Position numbers and translations under genes: made by a program
Shown here: positions 23,973 to 32,810 of the stretch, piece after piece
How positions within the stretch are numbered: the stretch's first letter is position 1
Layout: each line of letters begins with the position of its first letter
Notes under the pieces: generated by a model
Database searches by the model: none
What the model was told of the DNA's origin: nothing
Seen by the model: the letters and a program-made list of their open reading frames with translations, nothing else
From: SW4 sp042466115
Lineage (GTDB): Bacteria; Pseudomonadota; Alphaproteobacteria; Rhodobacterales; Rhodobacteraceae
Assembly: GCF_042466115.1 (NCBI RefSeq)
Contig: NZ_JAXHBQ010000001.1
Coordinates: forward strand, 1,054,001-1,118,000
DNA length: 64,000 nucleotides
Direction: 5' to 3'

Positions 23973-25919
23973 CTACTTAGGGCGCGCACGACCCTTTTCA
24001 AAGGTGATCTGCTCCAAAAGTCGATCAAATGCGCTGCGTTCGTCCTTGTTCAGCAGCGCACCGTTCGCACCGGTGTCGAATTCGGCGCTATCGTCATCGT
24101 CCAGCTTGCCCGCGCGGTTCATCGCATCGCGTGATTGCGCCAGTCGGGTCGTCAGGCGTTCGTCGGCAACATCGGATGACAGGTCTTCAATCGCCTCCTG
24201 GATTTCGTGCAGATGGCCGCGCCGCGCACTTAATTTGGCCAGTTCTTCGGCCAGACACATCTTGGCAACCTCACCATTGTCAGGGCGGCGCACAGCCGGT
24301 GATATGGCCACATGGGCTTGGGTGAACAGCTTTGCAAGAGCATCCGGCCCGATTTCGGCTTCAATCGCGGCCCGCACATCGGGCGCTTCGCCGTGGCGCA
24401 GGATCGCATCGCGGATGATTCCGTGATCGGGGCCGGAACATCCCATCCGTTCAACCGCCCCCCAGAACCCGCCCAAGACCTGCGGATTTGCGATCAGTGT
24501 CGCCAGAATCACCGCCTCGCGCAGGTAATCCTCACCTGTGCCGCCAATCGCCAGCAGTGACGCTTTGGTGCTTTGGTGTGGCACGCCGGGTGGCTGCCAT
24601 TTGCCGCGACCGCCCTTTTGCGGCGCATCGCGGCGCGGGCTGAACAACTGCCAGCGCATATCCTTGATCGCCTGGCCATAGTGGTTGCGAACCGATGGAT
24701 CGCGGATCAGTTTTATCTTGTCGCGCAGCGCCTTATCCAGCGCCGCCTTGCGTTCTGGGCTGTCGAAAACGCGATCCTCGGTTTCGCGTTGCCACAGCAA
24801 TTCAACCATCGGCATCGCCTTGTCCAATGCCGCACGCATCGCCCCCGCCCCCTGCCCGCGTATCAGATCATCGGGGTCTTGCCCTTCGGGCATCAGGGCA
24901 AAGCGCAACGACTGCCCCGCCTCAAGCAATGGCAGCACCAGATCAATCAGGCGCATCGCCGCGCGCAGGCCCGCCGTATCGCCATCCAGCGCGATGATCG
25001 GTTCGGGCGCGACACGCCACAGCATCTGCAACTGGTTTTCGGTGATCGCCGTGCCAAGGGGGGCCACAACCGCGCCAAAGCCCGCCTCGGACAGCGCGAT
25101 CACATCCATATAGCCTTCGGCGACGATCAGCGGCTGGCCCTTGCCCGCCGCCTCGCGGGCGGGGCCGTGATTATAAAGGCTGCGGCCCTTGTCGAACAAT
25201 TCCGTTTCCGGCGAATTCAGGTATTTCGCCTTGTCGTTGGGGTCCATCGCGCGGCCACCAAAGGCAATGCAGCGCCCCCGCGCATCGCGGATCGGGAACA
25301 TGATGCGGTTGCGAAAGGTGTCATAGGGCTTCTTGCCCTGCTGGCTGTCCTTGGCCAGCCCGCAACCCATAATCAGATCTTCGGTGACACCCTTGCCCGT
25401 CAGATGATCCCACAACCCTTGCCAACCATCGGGGGCAAAGCCGATTTCCCAGCGGTCCAGCCAACCCTCGGGCTGGCCGCGCCCTGCCAGATAATCGCGC
25501 GCCGCTGCACCGCCGCCGGTTTTCAGCTGAAGGCGGAAAAACTGAACCGCCTGTTCCATAACATCGGCCAGTTGCGTCCGGCGATCCGCCTTTTGCTGCG
25601 CTTGCGGGTCACGTTCCGGCACGGGCATCCCCGCCTCGCGCGCCAGTATTTCCACCGCCTCCATGAACCCGACATTTTCGGTTTCGCGCACGAATGAAAT
25701 CGCATCGCCCTTGGCATGACAGCCAAAGCAGTAATAAAATCCCTTGCGGTCATCCACATGGAAAGACGCGCTTTTTTCCTGATGAAAGGGGCACGGCGCC
25801 CACATGTCACCCTTGCCCTGATTGGACTTGCGCGTATCCCACATGACCTTGCGCCCGACGACCTGAGAGATACTCAGCCGGTTGCGCAATTCATCAAGAA
25901 AGCCGGGTGGCAGCGACAT
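23973..25919 (-). CDS. dnaG: DNA primase DnaG
   Basis: 648 residues. The N-terminal CHC2 zinc finger uses Cys43, His46, Cys64 and Cys67 (CPFHQEKSASFHV, FYYCFGCHAKGD). The catalytic TOPRIM domain has VAEGYMDVIAL and ALDGDTAGLRAAMRL. A C-terminal helicase-interaction region follows. It synthesises RNA primers at the replication fork. Length and motifs are normal. It precedes rpoD in the same direction and follows the EamA transporter gene by 28 nt. Confidence 0.97.
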   Translation of the reverse strand: MSLPPGFLDELRNRLSISQVVGRKVMWDTRKSNQGKGDMWAPCPFHQEKSASFHVDDRKGFYYCFGCHAKGDAISFVRETENVGFMEAVEILAREAGMPVPERDPQAQQKADRRTQLADVMEQAVQFFRLQLKTGGGAAARDYLAGRGQPEGWLDRWEIGFAPDGWQGLWDHLTGKGVTEDLIMGCGLAKDSQQGKKPYDTFRNRIMFPIRDARGRCIAFGGRAMDPNDKAKYLNSPETELFDKGRSLYNHGPAREAAGKGQPLIVAEGYMDVIALSEAGFGAVVAPLGTAITENQLQMLWRVAPEPIIALDGDTAGLRAAMRLIDLVLPLLEAGQSLRFALMPEGQDPDDLIRGQGAGAMRAALDKAMPMVELLWQRETEDRVFDSPERKAALDKALRDKIKLIRDPSVRNHYGQAIKDMRWQLFSPRRDAPQKGGRGKWQPPGVPHQSTKASLLAIGGTGEDYLREAVILATLIANPQVLGGFWGAVERMGCSGPDHGIIRDAILRHGEAPDVRAAIEAEIGPDALAKLFTQAHVAISPAVRRPDNGEVAKMCLAEELAKLSARRGHLHEIQEAIEDLSSDVADERLTTRLAQSRDAMNRAGKLDDDDSAEFDTGANGALLNKDERSAFDRLLEQITFEKGRARPK

Positions 25920-25947
25920 GTTACCCCAAAACTGACAGCGTTGATTC

Positions 25948-26844
25948 CTACTTGGTTGCAGGAACGGGCGGCGTCACTATACGCCGTGCGCGCGCCTCGC
26001 GCCATGTGATAAAACTGACCGAAGCCATGATCACGGCCCCGCCGAAAATCACCCAGCCATCAACCCCTTCGTCAAACACCAGCGCCCCCACCGCCACGGA
26101 CCAAATCAGTTGCAAGAACGTCACCGGCTGCGTCACCGTCAAGGGCGCCGCGGCAAAGGCCAGCGTCATGCAATAATGCCCCGCCGTGGCAAAGCAGGCG
26201 ACCAAAAACAGCCAGCCGATGTCGGTCCACGTGGGCGTGACCCAATCCATCAAGGCGAAGGGAAACAGCCCGATGGTGACCGTCACCGACAACATCCCGA
26301 CAACCACGGGGGCGGATACTTCGCCGGACAGGCGTTTCGCGACCAGATACCCAACGGCGAACGCCAGCGCGGTAAACAACATGGCAATATGGCCAAACTC
26401 GACCGCCCGCAATCCGGGTCGCAGGATGATCGCAGCCCCGATCAGCGCCACGACAACAGCCGCCAAGCGGCGTGGCGGCAAAGCCTCGCCCAGAAACAGC
26501 GCCGCGCCGATGGTCACATAGACGGGCGTCAGATAATTCATCGCCGTCACCTCGGCGAGGGGGATCTGCGTCATCGCGTAGAACCACAGGATGACGGCCA
26601 GCGTGTGCACAACCCCGCGCAGGGCGAACAGTTTCACCTGCCTGCGCGTCAGATGCGCCGCCAGAATGGGGCGGATCATCGGCAGCAAGAACACGAGCCC
26701 TAAAGCATAGCGCAAGAACGCAGCCTGCGCAGGTGGGATCGCACTTCCCACATGTTTCACAATCGCCGTGACCGCGACAAAATTCAGACCCGTCAAGACC
26801 ATCCAGACGATACCGATCAGCGGGGATTTTGCGGGCGCATTCAT
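25948..26844 (-). CDS. EamA/DMT-family transporter
   Basis: 298 residues with ten predicted membrane helices as two EamA repeats, typical of drug/metabolite transporters. Examples are FLRYALGLVFLLPMI, AMTQIPLAEVTAMNYLTPVY and YCMTLAFAAAPLTVTQPVTF. Substrate specificity cannot be read from sequence; amino-acid or purine export is common in this family. The start at 26844 follows CAAGGATGA; an ATG at 26862 is possible. It is divergent from the LRR lipoprotein gene. Confidence 0.88.
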   Translation of the reverse strand: MNAPAKSPLIGIVWMVLTGLNFVAVTAIVKHVGSAIPPAQAAFLRYALGLVFLLPMIRPILAAHLTRRQVKLFALRGVVHTLAVILWFYAMTQIPLAEVTAMNYLTPVYVTIGAALFLGEALPPRRLAAVVVALIGAAIILRPGLRAVEFGHIAMLFTALAFAVGYLVAKRLSGEVSAPVVVGMLSVTVTIGLFPFALMDWVTPTWTDIGWLFLVACFATAGHYCMTLAFAAAPLTVTQPVTFLQLIWSVAVGALVFDEGVDGWVIFGGAVIMASVSFITWREARARRIVTPPVPATK

Positions 26845-26954
26845 CCTTGCAGATGATCCCACTAAACCCCCGCCTGCAAGAGGGTCAGTAATTCCCGACT
26901 TGCCTTACCGCACTGCCTTGGCGACAGTCGCGGGTAGCAACCAAGGGGATTGTC

Positions 26955-27680
26955 ATGTTTGCAGCCGAAATCACCGCCATTGCCCGCGGGCTGGCCTGCG
27001 CCGCCACGGTTGTGGCCCTTGGCAGTTGCCAGATGGAACCGGCCAGCCAGACACCGCAAGAACGCGGAGCTGCGGCCATCGCCGATTGCGTGGCGACCAG
27101 TTGCGCGACCCTGAACCTTGATAGCATCAACTTGCCCGACTACAGCGCCCTGTCCGGCATGACCCACCTGGGCGCGGTGATGATCAGCTACACGGGCTTT
27201 GATGATCTGTCCGTGCTGACACCGTTAACCGCGCTTGAGGAAATCCACATCGGCCACACGCCCGTGACAGACCTGTCCCCACTGGCCGGTTTTCCCAACC
27301 TGCGCCTGCTTCACATGCAGGGTGTGCGCACAGATGACTACCGCGTGCTGCGCCAGTTGACGGGACTTGAGGAACTGGCAATCGGGCGCACGCCGATCCC
27401 GAATGTGGTTTTCGCACGCGACATGCCCAACCTGAAACGGCTCGACATCAGCAACTCGCAGGTGCGCGACCTAAGCGCCCTGCGCAATCACCCTAGCCTC
27501 GAAGTGCTGAATATCGACGCAATCCCGACCACAGACCTGTCAGTCCTGCTCACTATCCCGAACCTGCGCGAAGTGACGGTCGGAAACCCCGAATTCTCGC
27601 CCGGACTGGCTGATGAAATCACCCGCCTACGCGCGGCAGGGATCAACGTGACATTTGAAGCGGTGATGGTGGTTTGCTAA
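26955..27680 (+). CDS. Leucine-rich-repeat lipoprotein
   Basis: 241 residues. The N-terminus has a signal segment ending in a lipobox-like ALGSC (cysteine near residue 25), so it is probably lipid-anchored. About seven repeats of 22-23 residues follow, with the pattern L-x-x-L-x-I/L-x-x-T-x-V/I-x-D-L-S-x-L (LTALEEIHIGHTPVTDLSPL, PNLKRLDISNSQVRDLSAL, PNLREVTVGNPEF). These build a curved protein-binding surface. A binding partner is unknown. The start at 26955 follows AAGGGGAT. Confidence 0.75.
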   Translation: MFAAEITAIARGLACAATVVALGSCQMEPASQTPQERGAAAIADCVATSCATLNLDSINLPDYSALSGMTHLGAVMISYTGFDDLSVLTPLTALEEIHIGHTPVTDLSPLAGFPNLRLLHMQGVRTDDYRVLRQLTGLEELAIGRTPIPNVVFARDMPNLKRLDISNSQVRDLSALRNHPSLEVLNIDAIPTTDLSVLLTIPNLREVTVGNPEFSPGLADEITRLRAAGINVTFEAVMVVC

Positions 27681-28072
27681 GTCGGAAGGCGCGTTTGGCA
27701 AAGCAACCAGCCCGCACCAAGCGGACATTCAAGCACTTTGCAGCGAAGGCCGGCAATGAGCCCACTGCGGACTCATCGAGAATTTACCGCGCGCGCGCAG
27801 AGAAACCATCGCTGCAACCCCGCAAATACCGTCGCCACAGCGCGGCGAGACAAGCCGCCGTTCGGGCAAGCCGCAGTGTTGTTTCCTGGGCGCATGAGCA
27901 AGGTGCGGGGCTTTGCTACCGTTGGGCGAAACTGGCTTTACGATCGCTTTGCGTTCTAACGAGCGATTTAGGTCGGCACTTTCGATAGGCGATCCGGTTT
28001 AGGCCATTCCCCTTGCCAAGGCGCTTTTCAGCGGTCTAGCGGTGATTAACTCGCACCTACGTTTGAGCAGGT
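27681..28072. other. Intergenic stretch between convergent genes
   Basis: About 390 nt between the LRR lipoprotein and the XdhC-like gene. Open frames here are short, lack ribosome-binding sites and look like degenerate sequence. No RNA gene, mobile element or clear terminator was identified. It marks the left edge of the accessory-looking region. Confidence 0.5.
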
Positions 28073-29005
28073 TTACGACGAACGCTCCAACGAAACGATC
28101 TCGGCAAGCACGGAAATGGCGAGCGTTCTGGAATCCCGCGCCGAGTTGATGAGTCCAATTGGTCCCCGAATTCGCGCAAGTTCATCGTGCGAAACGCCCG
28201 CCGATCTGAGCGCCATATCCCGATTGTCGCGGGCACGCGCACTCCCCTGTGCACCGATATAATATGCCGGAGTTGTAAGCGCGCGCTTGAGGATTGGCGG
28301 CTCCCAATCATGGTCGTGAAAGAACAAGACGACTGCGGTCCTTTTATCAATAGAGACCGAAGCAGGGATTTCCGGGCGCGCCAGTTCAACGGTTTGGCAC
28401 GCCACGTTCTGTGCGTGTTCCAGCGTTTCAGGGTCTGGTGATAACAGGGTCGTTTCGTAGCCGGTAGATTGCGCGAGTGCGGTGAACGCGACCGCCTCCG
28501 GGCCTTTGCCAAACACCAGGAACCTCGGCTCCGGCTCCAATGTCAAACTGACGACGGACGCCGAGGGCACGGGGGCACCTTCGATAGTCATACTCATGTC
28601 GCCGGACTGCATCTGTATGTTTAAAGTGCAGGTTCTGCGATCCCGTATTGTAGCGTGCAAGACGCCTTGAATGGTTTCACGGCACGGGTTGGGGAGGAGC
28701 AGGATCTGAAGTCCGCCGCCACATGGAAGCACGATGTCCAAATAGGGTGAACCAAGACCATAGCGAACCACATTGGGTTTGCCGGAATTGAGGCATTCGA
28801 GCGCGTGCAGTTTTATGTCGGCTTCAACGCAGCCTGATGACAAGGAGCCAACCGATGGTCGCGTTTGGAATATCGCCATCATCGCCCCGAGCGGCCGATA
28901 GGACGGCCCCTCTGTCCCGACAATGATTGCGAGGACGCAGGGATCGTCGTCGAACAAACACGCTTCCAGCGGTGCGCGTTCTAGGGGAATTGCATTCTTA
29001 AGCAC
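28073..29005 (-). CDS. XdhC-family molybdenum-cofactor maturation protein
   Basis: 310 residues. The N-terminal XdhC/CoxI domain has VLAIIVGTEGPSYRPLGAMM and the SLSSGCVEADI motif. The C-terminal Rossmann-like domain has RFLVFGKGPEAVAFTALAQ and ends with a segment containing GLINSARDSRTLAISVLAEIV. XdhC proteins bind and sulfurate the molybdenum cofactor and pass it to xanthine-dehydrogenase-type enzymes. A molybdenum hydroxylase lies about 12 kb upstream in the same direction (40950-44792) and is the obvious client. The start is GTG at 29005 after a GGGGGAAA site. Confidence 0.85.
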   Translation of the reverse strand: MLKNAIPLERAPLEACLFDDDPCVLAIIVGTEGPSYRPLGAMMAIFQTRPSVGSLSSGCVEADIKLHALECLNSGKPNVVRYGLGSPYLDIVLPCGGGLQILLLPNPCRETIQGVLHATIRDRRTCTLNIQMQSGDMSMTIEGAPVPSASVVSLTLEPEPRFLVFGKGPEAVAFTALAQSTGYETTLLSPDPETLEHAQNVACQTVELARPEIPASVSIDKRTAVVLFFHDHDWEPPILKRALTTPAYYIGAQGSARARDNRDMALRSAGVSHDELARIRGPIGLINSARDSRTLAISVLAEIVSLERSS

Positions 29006-29098
29006 GTTTCCCCCAATTTCTGACGGATATGATCCGCTAGCGCGCGGCGATCCAAGCCCCCGCGCAAGGCCGAGTGCGCCGGCGTTCTGCCAGTTGCC

Positions 29099-29533
29099 TC
29101 ATACGCCGTCATAAAAGCTGCGTAACGTCACCAAAGCATCCGGCACCGAGCGTTCTTTTACGTTTTTCCAGAATTCATCACTTCCAAGTTCGGAAAACCC
29201 AGCAAACTTTGCCAAATCGCTGGCATCCACGCTGCGGAAACCCATGGACCATTCGCCGAACATGCGCTCATCGGTTTGCCCTTCATCCAAGACGATAATG
29301 GTGTGGTGCCGGGGGTCGCCGGAAATCCTGCGCCATACATCATCCAGCGCCTCGTGCGATCCTTCCAGCACTTGAAGGAAGTTTCCCCGTTTGAAATCAG
29401 CATTGTAGCGATAGATGAGCAACCCTGAAATGCCATCCGCAGAATTCCTCTCGCGGCTGTGCGTCAGAAGCCCTGCCAGTTCCTCCGTAGAAAACGCCTT
29501 TGCAGCTTGGCTAACATAGACAATGTACTTCAT
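29099..29533 (-). CDS. Short BLUF-domain blue-light sensor
   Basis: 144 residues consisting of one BLUF domain plus a short C-terminal cap. Every key flavin-site residue seen in AppA has a counterpart: Tyr6 (KYIVYVSQA), Asn30 (SRERNSADGISGLL), Gln54 (NFLQVLEG), Trp95 and Met97 (EWSMGF). DPRHHTIIVLDE is also typical. Such short BLUF proteins use FAD to sense blue light and act through partner proteins; no output domain is fused here. The start at 29533 has a GAGGAGAA site. It lies between pntB and xdhC-like on the same strand. Confidence 0.9.
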   Translation of the reverse strand: MKYIVYVSQAAKAFSTEELAGLLTHSRERNSADGISGLLIYRYNADFKRGNFLQVLEGSHEALDDVWRRISGDPRHHTIIVLDEGQTDERMFGEWSMGFRSVDASDLAKFAGFSELGSDEFWKNVKERSVPDALVTLRSFYDGV

Positions 29534-29778
29534 GGCATTCTCCTCTTTTTCTGGTTTTGGGTATCCGCAGGTTGGCCCCTCGGCGCAAGTCAAATCCGGA
29601 TAACATCAGATATCCCCAATCGCGCTTGGACGTGTGCCATAAGGCGGCATCATCGACGAGGCCAACCATGTGACTATTTGCGGTTGGCGCGTCATCAAGG
29701 TCAAACAGACGCATTTCTGCCTCGCCCCTTTGAGGCGGCCTTTCTCGCGGGTCTGGCCATGGGCGAGGCGTGTTTCCA

Positions 29779-31212
29779 TCAAGACACCAACGCGAGCAGC
29801 TTATCCAAGCTTGCCTTGGCGTCACCGTAAAACATCCGTGTGTTCTCCTTGAAAAACAGCGGGTTTTCGATGCCGGAATAGCCAGTGCCTTGCCCGCGTT
29901 TGGACACAAACACCTGCTTGGCCTTCCAGCATTCCAGCACCGGCATGCCGGCGATGGGGCTGTTGGGATCGTCCTGTGCGGCGGGGTTCACGATGTCGTT
30001 GGACCCGATCACGATGGCCACGTCGGTATTGGGGAAATCTTCGTTGATTTCGTCCATCTCCATGACGATGTCATAGGGCACCTTGGCCTCGGCCAGCAGC
30101 ACGTTCATATGGCCGGGCAAGCGCCCCGCGACGGGGTGGATCGCGAAGCGCACGTTCTTGCCCTTGGCACGCAGTTTGCGGACCAGTTCAGCCACGCCCT
30201 GCTGCGCTTGCGCGACGGCCATTCCGTAGCCGGGGATGATGATGACGCTGTCGGCCTCGTTCAAGGCCGCGGCCACGCCATCAGCCTCAATCGCGACCTG
30301 TTCGCCCTCGACTTCCATCTGCGGGCCAGCCGCGCCGCCAAAGCCGCCCAAAATCACCGAAACGAAACTGCGGTTCATCGCCTTGCACATGATGTAGGAC
30401 AGGATCGCACCGGAGGAGCCCACCAACGCGCCGACCACTATCAGCAGATCGTTGCCAAGGCTAAAGCCGATGGCAGCTGCCGCCCAGCCGGAGTAGCTGT
30501 TCAGCATCGACACCACGACGGGCATGTCCGCGCCGCCGATGCCCATGATCAGGTGGTAGCCGATGAACAAAGCCGCCAGCGTCATCAGGAACAGCGGGAA
30601 AAAAGCGCCACTGTTGAAATACCAGATCAGGCAAAGCAGCGAAATCGCCGCCGCGGCCGCGTTCAGCACATGCCCGCCGGGCAGTTTTTTCGCAGCTGAA
30701 TCAACGCGCCCCGCCAGTTTGCCATAGGCAATGACGGACCCGGTAAAGGTGATTGCACCAATGAAGATACCAAGGAACAGTTCAACCCGCAGGATGCTGA
30801 TTTCCACGCCGTCCTTGTGGGCCAGCAGGGCCGCGAAGCCGTCAAGGGCTACACGTTCGTCGCCTGTCATGCCCAGCACACGGGTCAGTTCGATATGGGC
30901 GATCAAGCCGACAAACACCGCCGCAAGGCCCACAAGGCTGTGCATCGCCGCGACCAGTTCGGGCATCTGCGTCATCTGCACCCGTGTGGCCAGCTGATAG
31001 CCGATGGCCCCGCCACCCGCGATCAGCAGGATCGACAGCAGCCAATAGCCCGCCCCCGGCCCGACCAGCGTGGCCGCCACGGCCAAAGCCATACCGACAA
31101 TACCATACCAGACCGCGCGTTTCGCGCTTTCCTGTCCCGAAAGACCGCCCAGCGAGAGGATGAAAAGAACCGCTGCGACCACATAAGCCGCTGTTGTGAA
31201 ACCGAATTCCAT
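29779..31212 (-). CDS. pntB: NAD(P) transhydrogenase subunit beta
   Basis: 477 residues. The N-terminal two-thirds hold about nine membrane helices (domain II). The C-terminal part is the NADP(H)-binding domain III, with VIIPGYGMAVAQAQQGVAEL and VAIVIGSNDIVNPAAQDDP followed by KRGQGTGYSGIENPLFF. With PntA it couples hydride transfer between NADH and NADP+ to proton translocation. It starts 12 nt after pntA and is the last gene of the long minus-strand run. It reads as a normal, intact housekeeping-type protein. Confidence 0.96.
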   Translation of the reverse strand: MEFGFTTAAYVVAAVLFILSLGGLSGQESAKRAVWYGIVGMALAVAATLVGPGAGYWLLSILLIAGGGAIGYQLATRVQMTQMPELVAAMHSLVGLAAVFVGLIAHIELTRVLGMTGDERVALDGFAALLAHKDGVEISILRVELFLGIFIGAITFTGSVIAYGKLAGRVDSAAKKLPGGHVLNAAAAAISLLCLIWYFNSGAFFPLFLMTLAALFIGYHLIMGIGGADMPVVVSMLNSYSGWAAAAIGFSLGNDLLIVVGALVGSSGAILSYIMCKAMNRSFVSVILGGFGGAAGPQMEVEGEQVAIEADGVAAALNEADSVIIIPGYGMAVAQAQQGVAELVRKLRAKGKNVRFAIHPVAGRLPGHMNVLLAEAKVPYDIVMEMDEINEDFPNTDVAIVIGSNDIVNPAAQDDPNSPIAGMPVLECWKAKQVFVSKRGQGTGYSGIENPLFFKENTRMFYGDAKASLDKLLALVS

Positions 31213-31224
31213 TGATCCGCCCCC

Positions 31225-32796
31225 TTAGGATTTCTGGAACATGGCGAGCATCCGCCGTGTGACCAGGAAACCGCCGAAAATGTTGATGCCCGTCATGAAC
31301 ACTGCCAGTGCGGCCAGCAGGATCACCAGAAATGACCCCGATCCGATCTGCATCAGCGCGCCGAGGATGATGATTGACGAGATCGCGTTGGTCACGGCCA
31401 TCAGCGGGGTGTGCAGGCTGTGTGCCACGCCCCAGATGACCTGAAAGCCGACGAACACCGCCAGAACGAAGACGATAAAATGCTGCATGAAGCTGGCAGG
31501 GGCCACAAGGCCGACCCCCAGCAACAGCGCCGCACCCACGGCCAGCAAAGTGACCTGATTGCGGGTCTGTGCCTTGAAGGCGGCGATTTCGTTTGCGCGC
31601 TTTTCTTCGGCTGTCAGTTCGACAACGGCCGCCTTGGGCTTGGCCGCGATGGCCTGCACCTTGGGCGGGGGTGGCGGGAATGTGATCTCGTGTTTGAACG
31701 CCACCGTTGCGCCGCGGATCACATCATCTTCCATGTCGTGATTGATCTGTCCGTCCTTTTCGGGGGTCAGGTCGGTCATCATGTGGCGGATGTTGGTGGC
31801 ATAAAGCGTGGATGCCTGCGCGGCCATGCGCGACGGGAAATCGGTGTAACCAATGATGGTCACGCCGTTGTCGGTGACGATCTTTTCGTCCGCAACGGTC
31901 AGCTTGCAGTTGCCGCCCTTTTCCGCGGCCAGATCGACAATCACCGATCCGGGCTTCATCGCCGCGACCATATCGGGCGTCCACAGTTCGGGCGCTTCGC
32001 GGTTGGGGATCAGCGCCGTGGTGATGACGATGTCCACTTCGGGGGCCAGCTCGCGGAACTTGGCAAGCTGTGCCTCGCGGAATTCGGGGGATGACACGGC
32101 GGCGTAGCCACCCGTGGCCGCGCCATCCTGCTGTTCTTCCTCGAAATCAAGGAACACGAACTCGGCGCCCATGCTTTCGACCTGTTCGGCCACTTCGGGG
32201 CGCACATCGAAGGCATAGGTGATCGCGCCGAGGCTAGTGGCCGTGCCGATCGCGGCCAATCCGGCGACACCTGCACCGACCACCAGAACCTTGGCCGGGG
32301 GCACCTTGCCCGCCGCCGTGATCTGGCCGGTAAAGAAACGGCCGAAATTGTTGCCCGCCTCGATCACGGCGCGATAACCGGCGATATTGGCCATGGAGGA
32401 CAGCGCGTCCATCTTTTGCGCGCGACTGATGCGCGGCACCATTTCCATCGCCACAACCGTCGCGCCCTTCTTGGCGGCGGCCTGCATTTTGGCCTCGTCG
32501 GCCACAGGCGAAAAGAACGAGATCAACGTCTGATCAGCCCGCAGACGCTTCATCTCCCCTTCATCCGGCACGCGGACCTTGGCGATGATGTCGGCGGCCT
32601 TCCAGAGGGCATCCGCCGTCTTGATGACCTCGACACCAGCCTCCCTATAATCCTTGTCCGAGAAACCGGCCGCCGCCCCCGCCTTGGTCTCGATCACGCA
32701 GTCATGACCCAGCTTTTGCAACTCAAGTGCAGAAGCCGGCGTCATCGCAACGCGGTTCTCCCCATCAAAAACTTCCTTTGGTGTTCCAATTCTCAT
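31225..32796 (-). CDS. pntA: NAD(P) transhydrogenase subunit alpha
   Basis: 523 residues. The NAD-binding domain I starts MRIGTPKEVFDGENRVAMTP and contains VLVVGAGVAGLAAIGTATSL. A proline-rich linker (FPPPPPKVQA) leads to four C-terminal membrane helices, so this is the single-chain alpha form. It supplies NADPH at the expense of the proton gradient. Its start is only 14 nt downstream of the IlvD/Edd stop codon, with a GAGG site, so it is probably read from the catabolic operon as well as, or instead of, a promoter of its own. Confidence 0.96.
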   Translation of the reverse strand: MRIGTPKEVFDGENRVAMTPASALELQKLGHDCVIETKAGAAAGFSDKDYREAGVEVIKTADALWKAADIIAKVRVPDEGEMKRLRADQTLISFFSPVADEAKMQAAAKKGATVVAMEMVPRISRAQKMDALSSMANIAGYRAVIEAGNNFGRFFTGQITAAGKVPPAKVLVVGAGVAGLAAIGTATSLGAITYAFDVRPEVAEQVESMGAEFVFLDFEEEQQDGAATGGYAAVSSPEFREAQLAKFRELAPEVDIVITTALIPNREAPELWTPDMVAAMKPGSVIVDLAAEKGGNCKLTVADEKIVTDNGVTIIGYTDFPSRMAAQASTLYATNIRHMMTDLTPEKDGQINHDMEDDVIRGATVAFKHEITFPPPPPKVQAIAAKPKAAVVELTAEEKRANEIAAFKAQTRNQVTLLAVGAALLLGVGLVAPASFMQHFIVFVLAVFVGFQVIWGVAHSLHTPLMAVTNAISSIIILGALMQIGSGSFLVILLAALAVFMTGINIFGGFLVTRRMLAMFQKS

Positions 32797-32810
32797 ACGT
32801 CTGCCTCGAA

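Noticed and set aside
24573..25697. A long plus-strand open frame opposite dnaG
   Set aside because: Antisense shadow of the well-supported primase gene, with an arginine- and histidine-rich, unstructured product.
27674..27988. 104-codon open frame after the LRR gene
   Set aside because: Arginine-rich composition, overlaps the LRR stop, no ribosome-binding site; looks non-coding.
29511..29909. Minus-strand open frame between pntB and BLUF containing MRLFDLDDAPTANSH
   Set aside because: It spans the end of pntB and the start of BLUF in another frame, and has no recognisable domain. A short real gene cannot be excluded.
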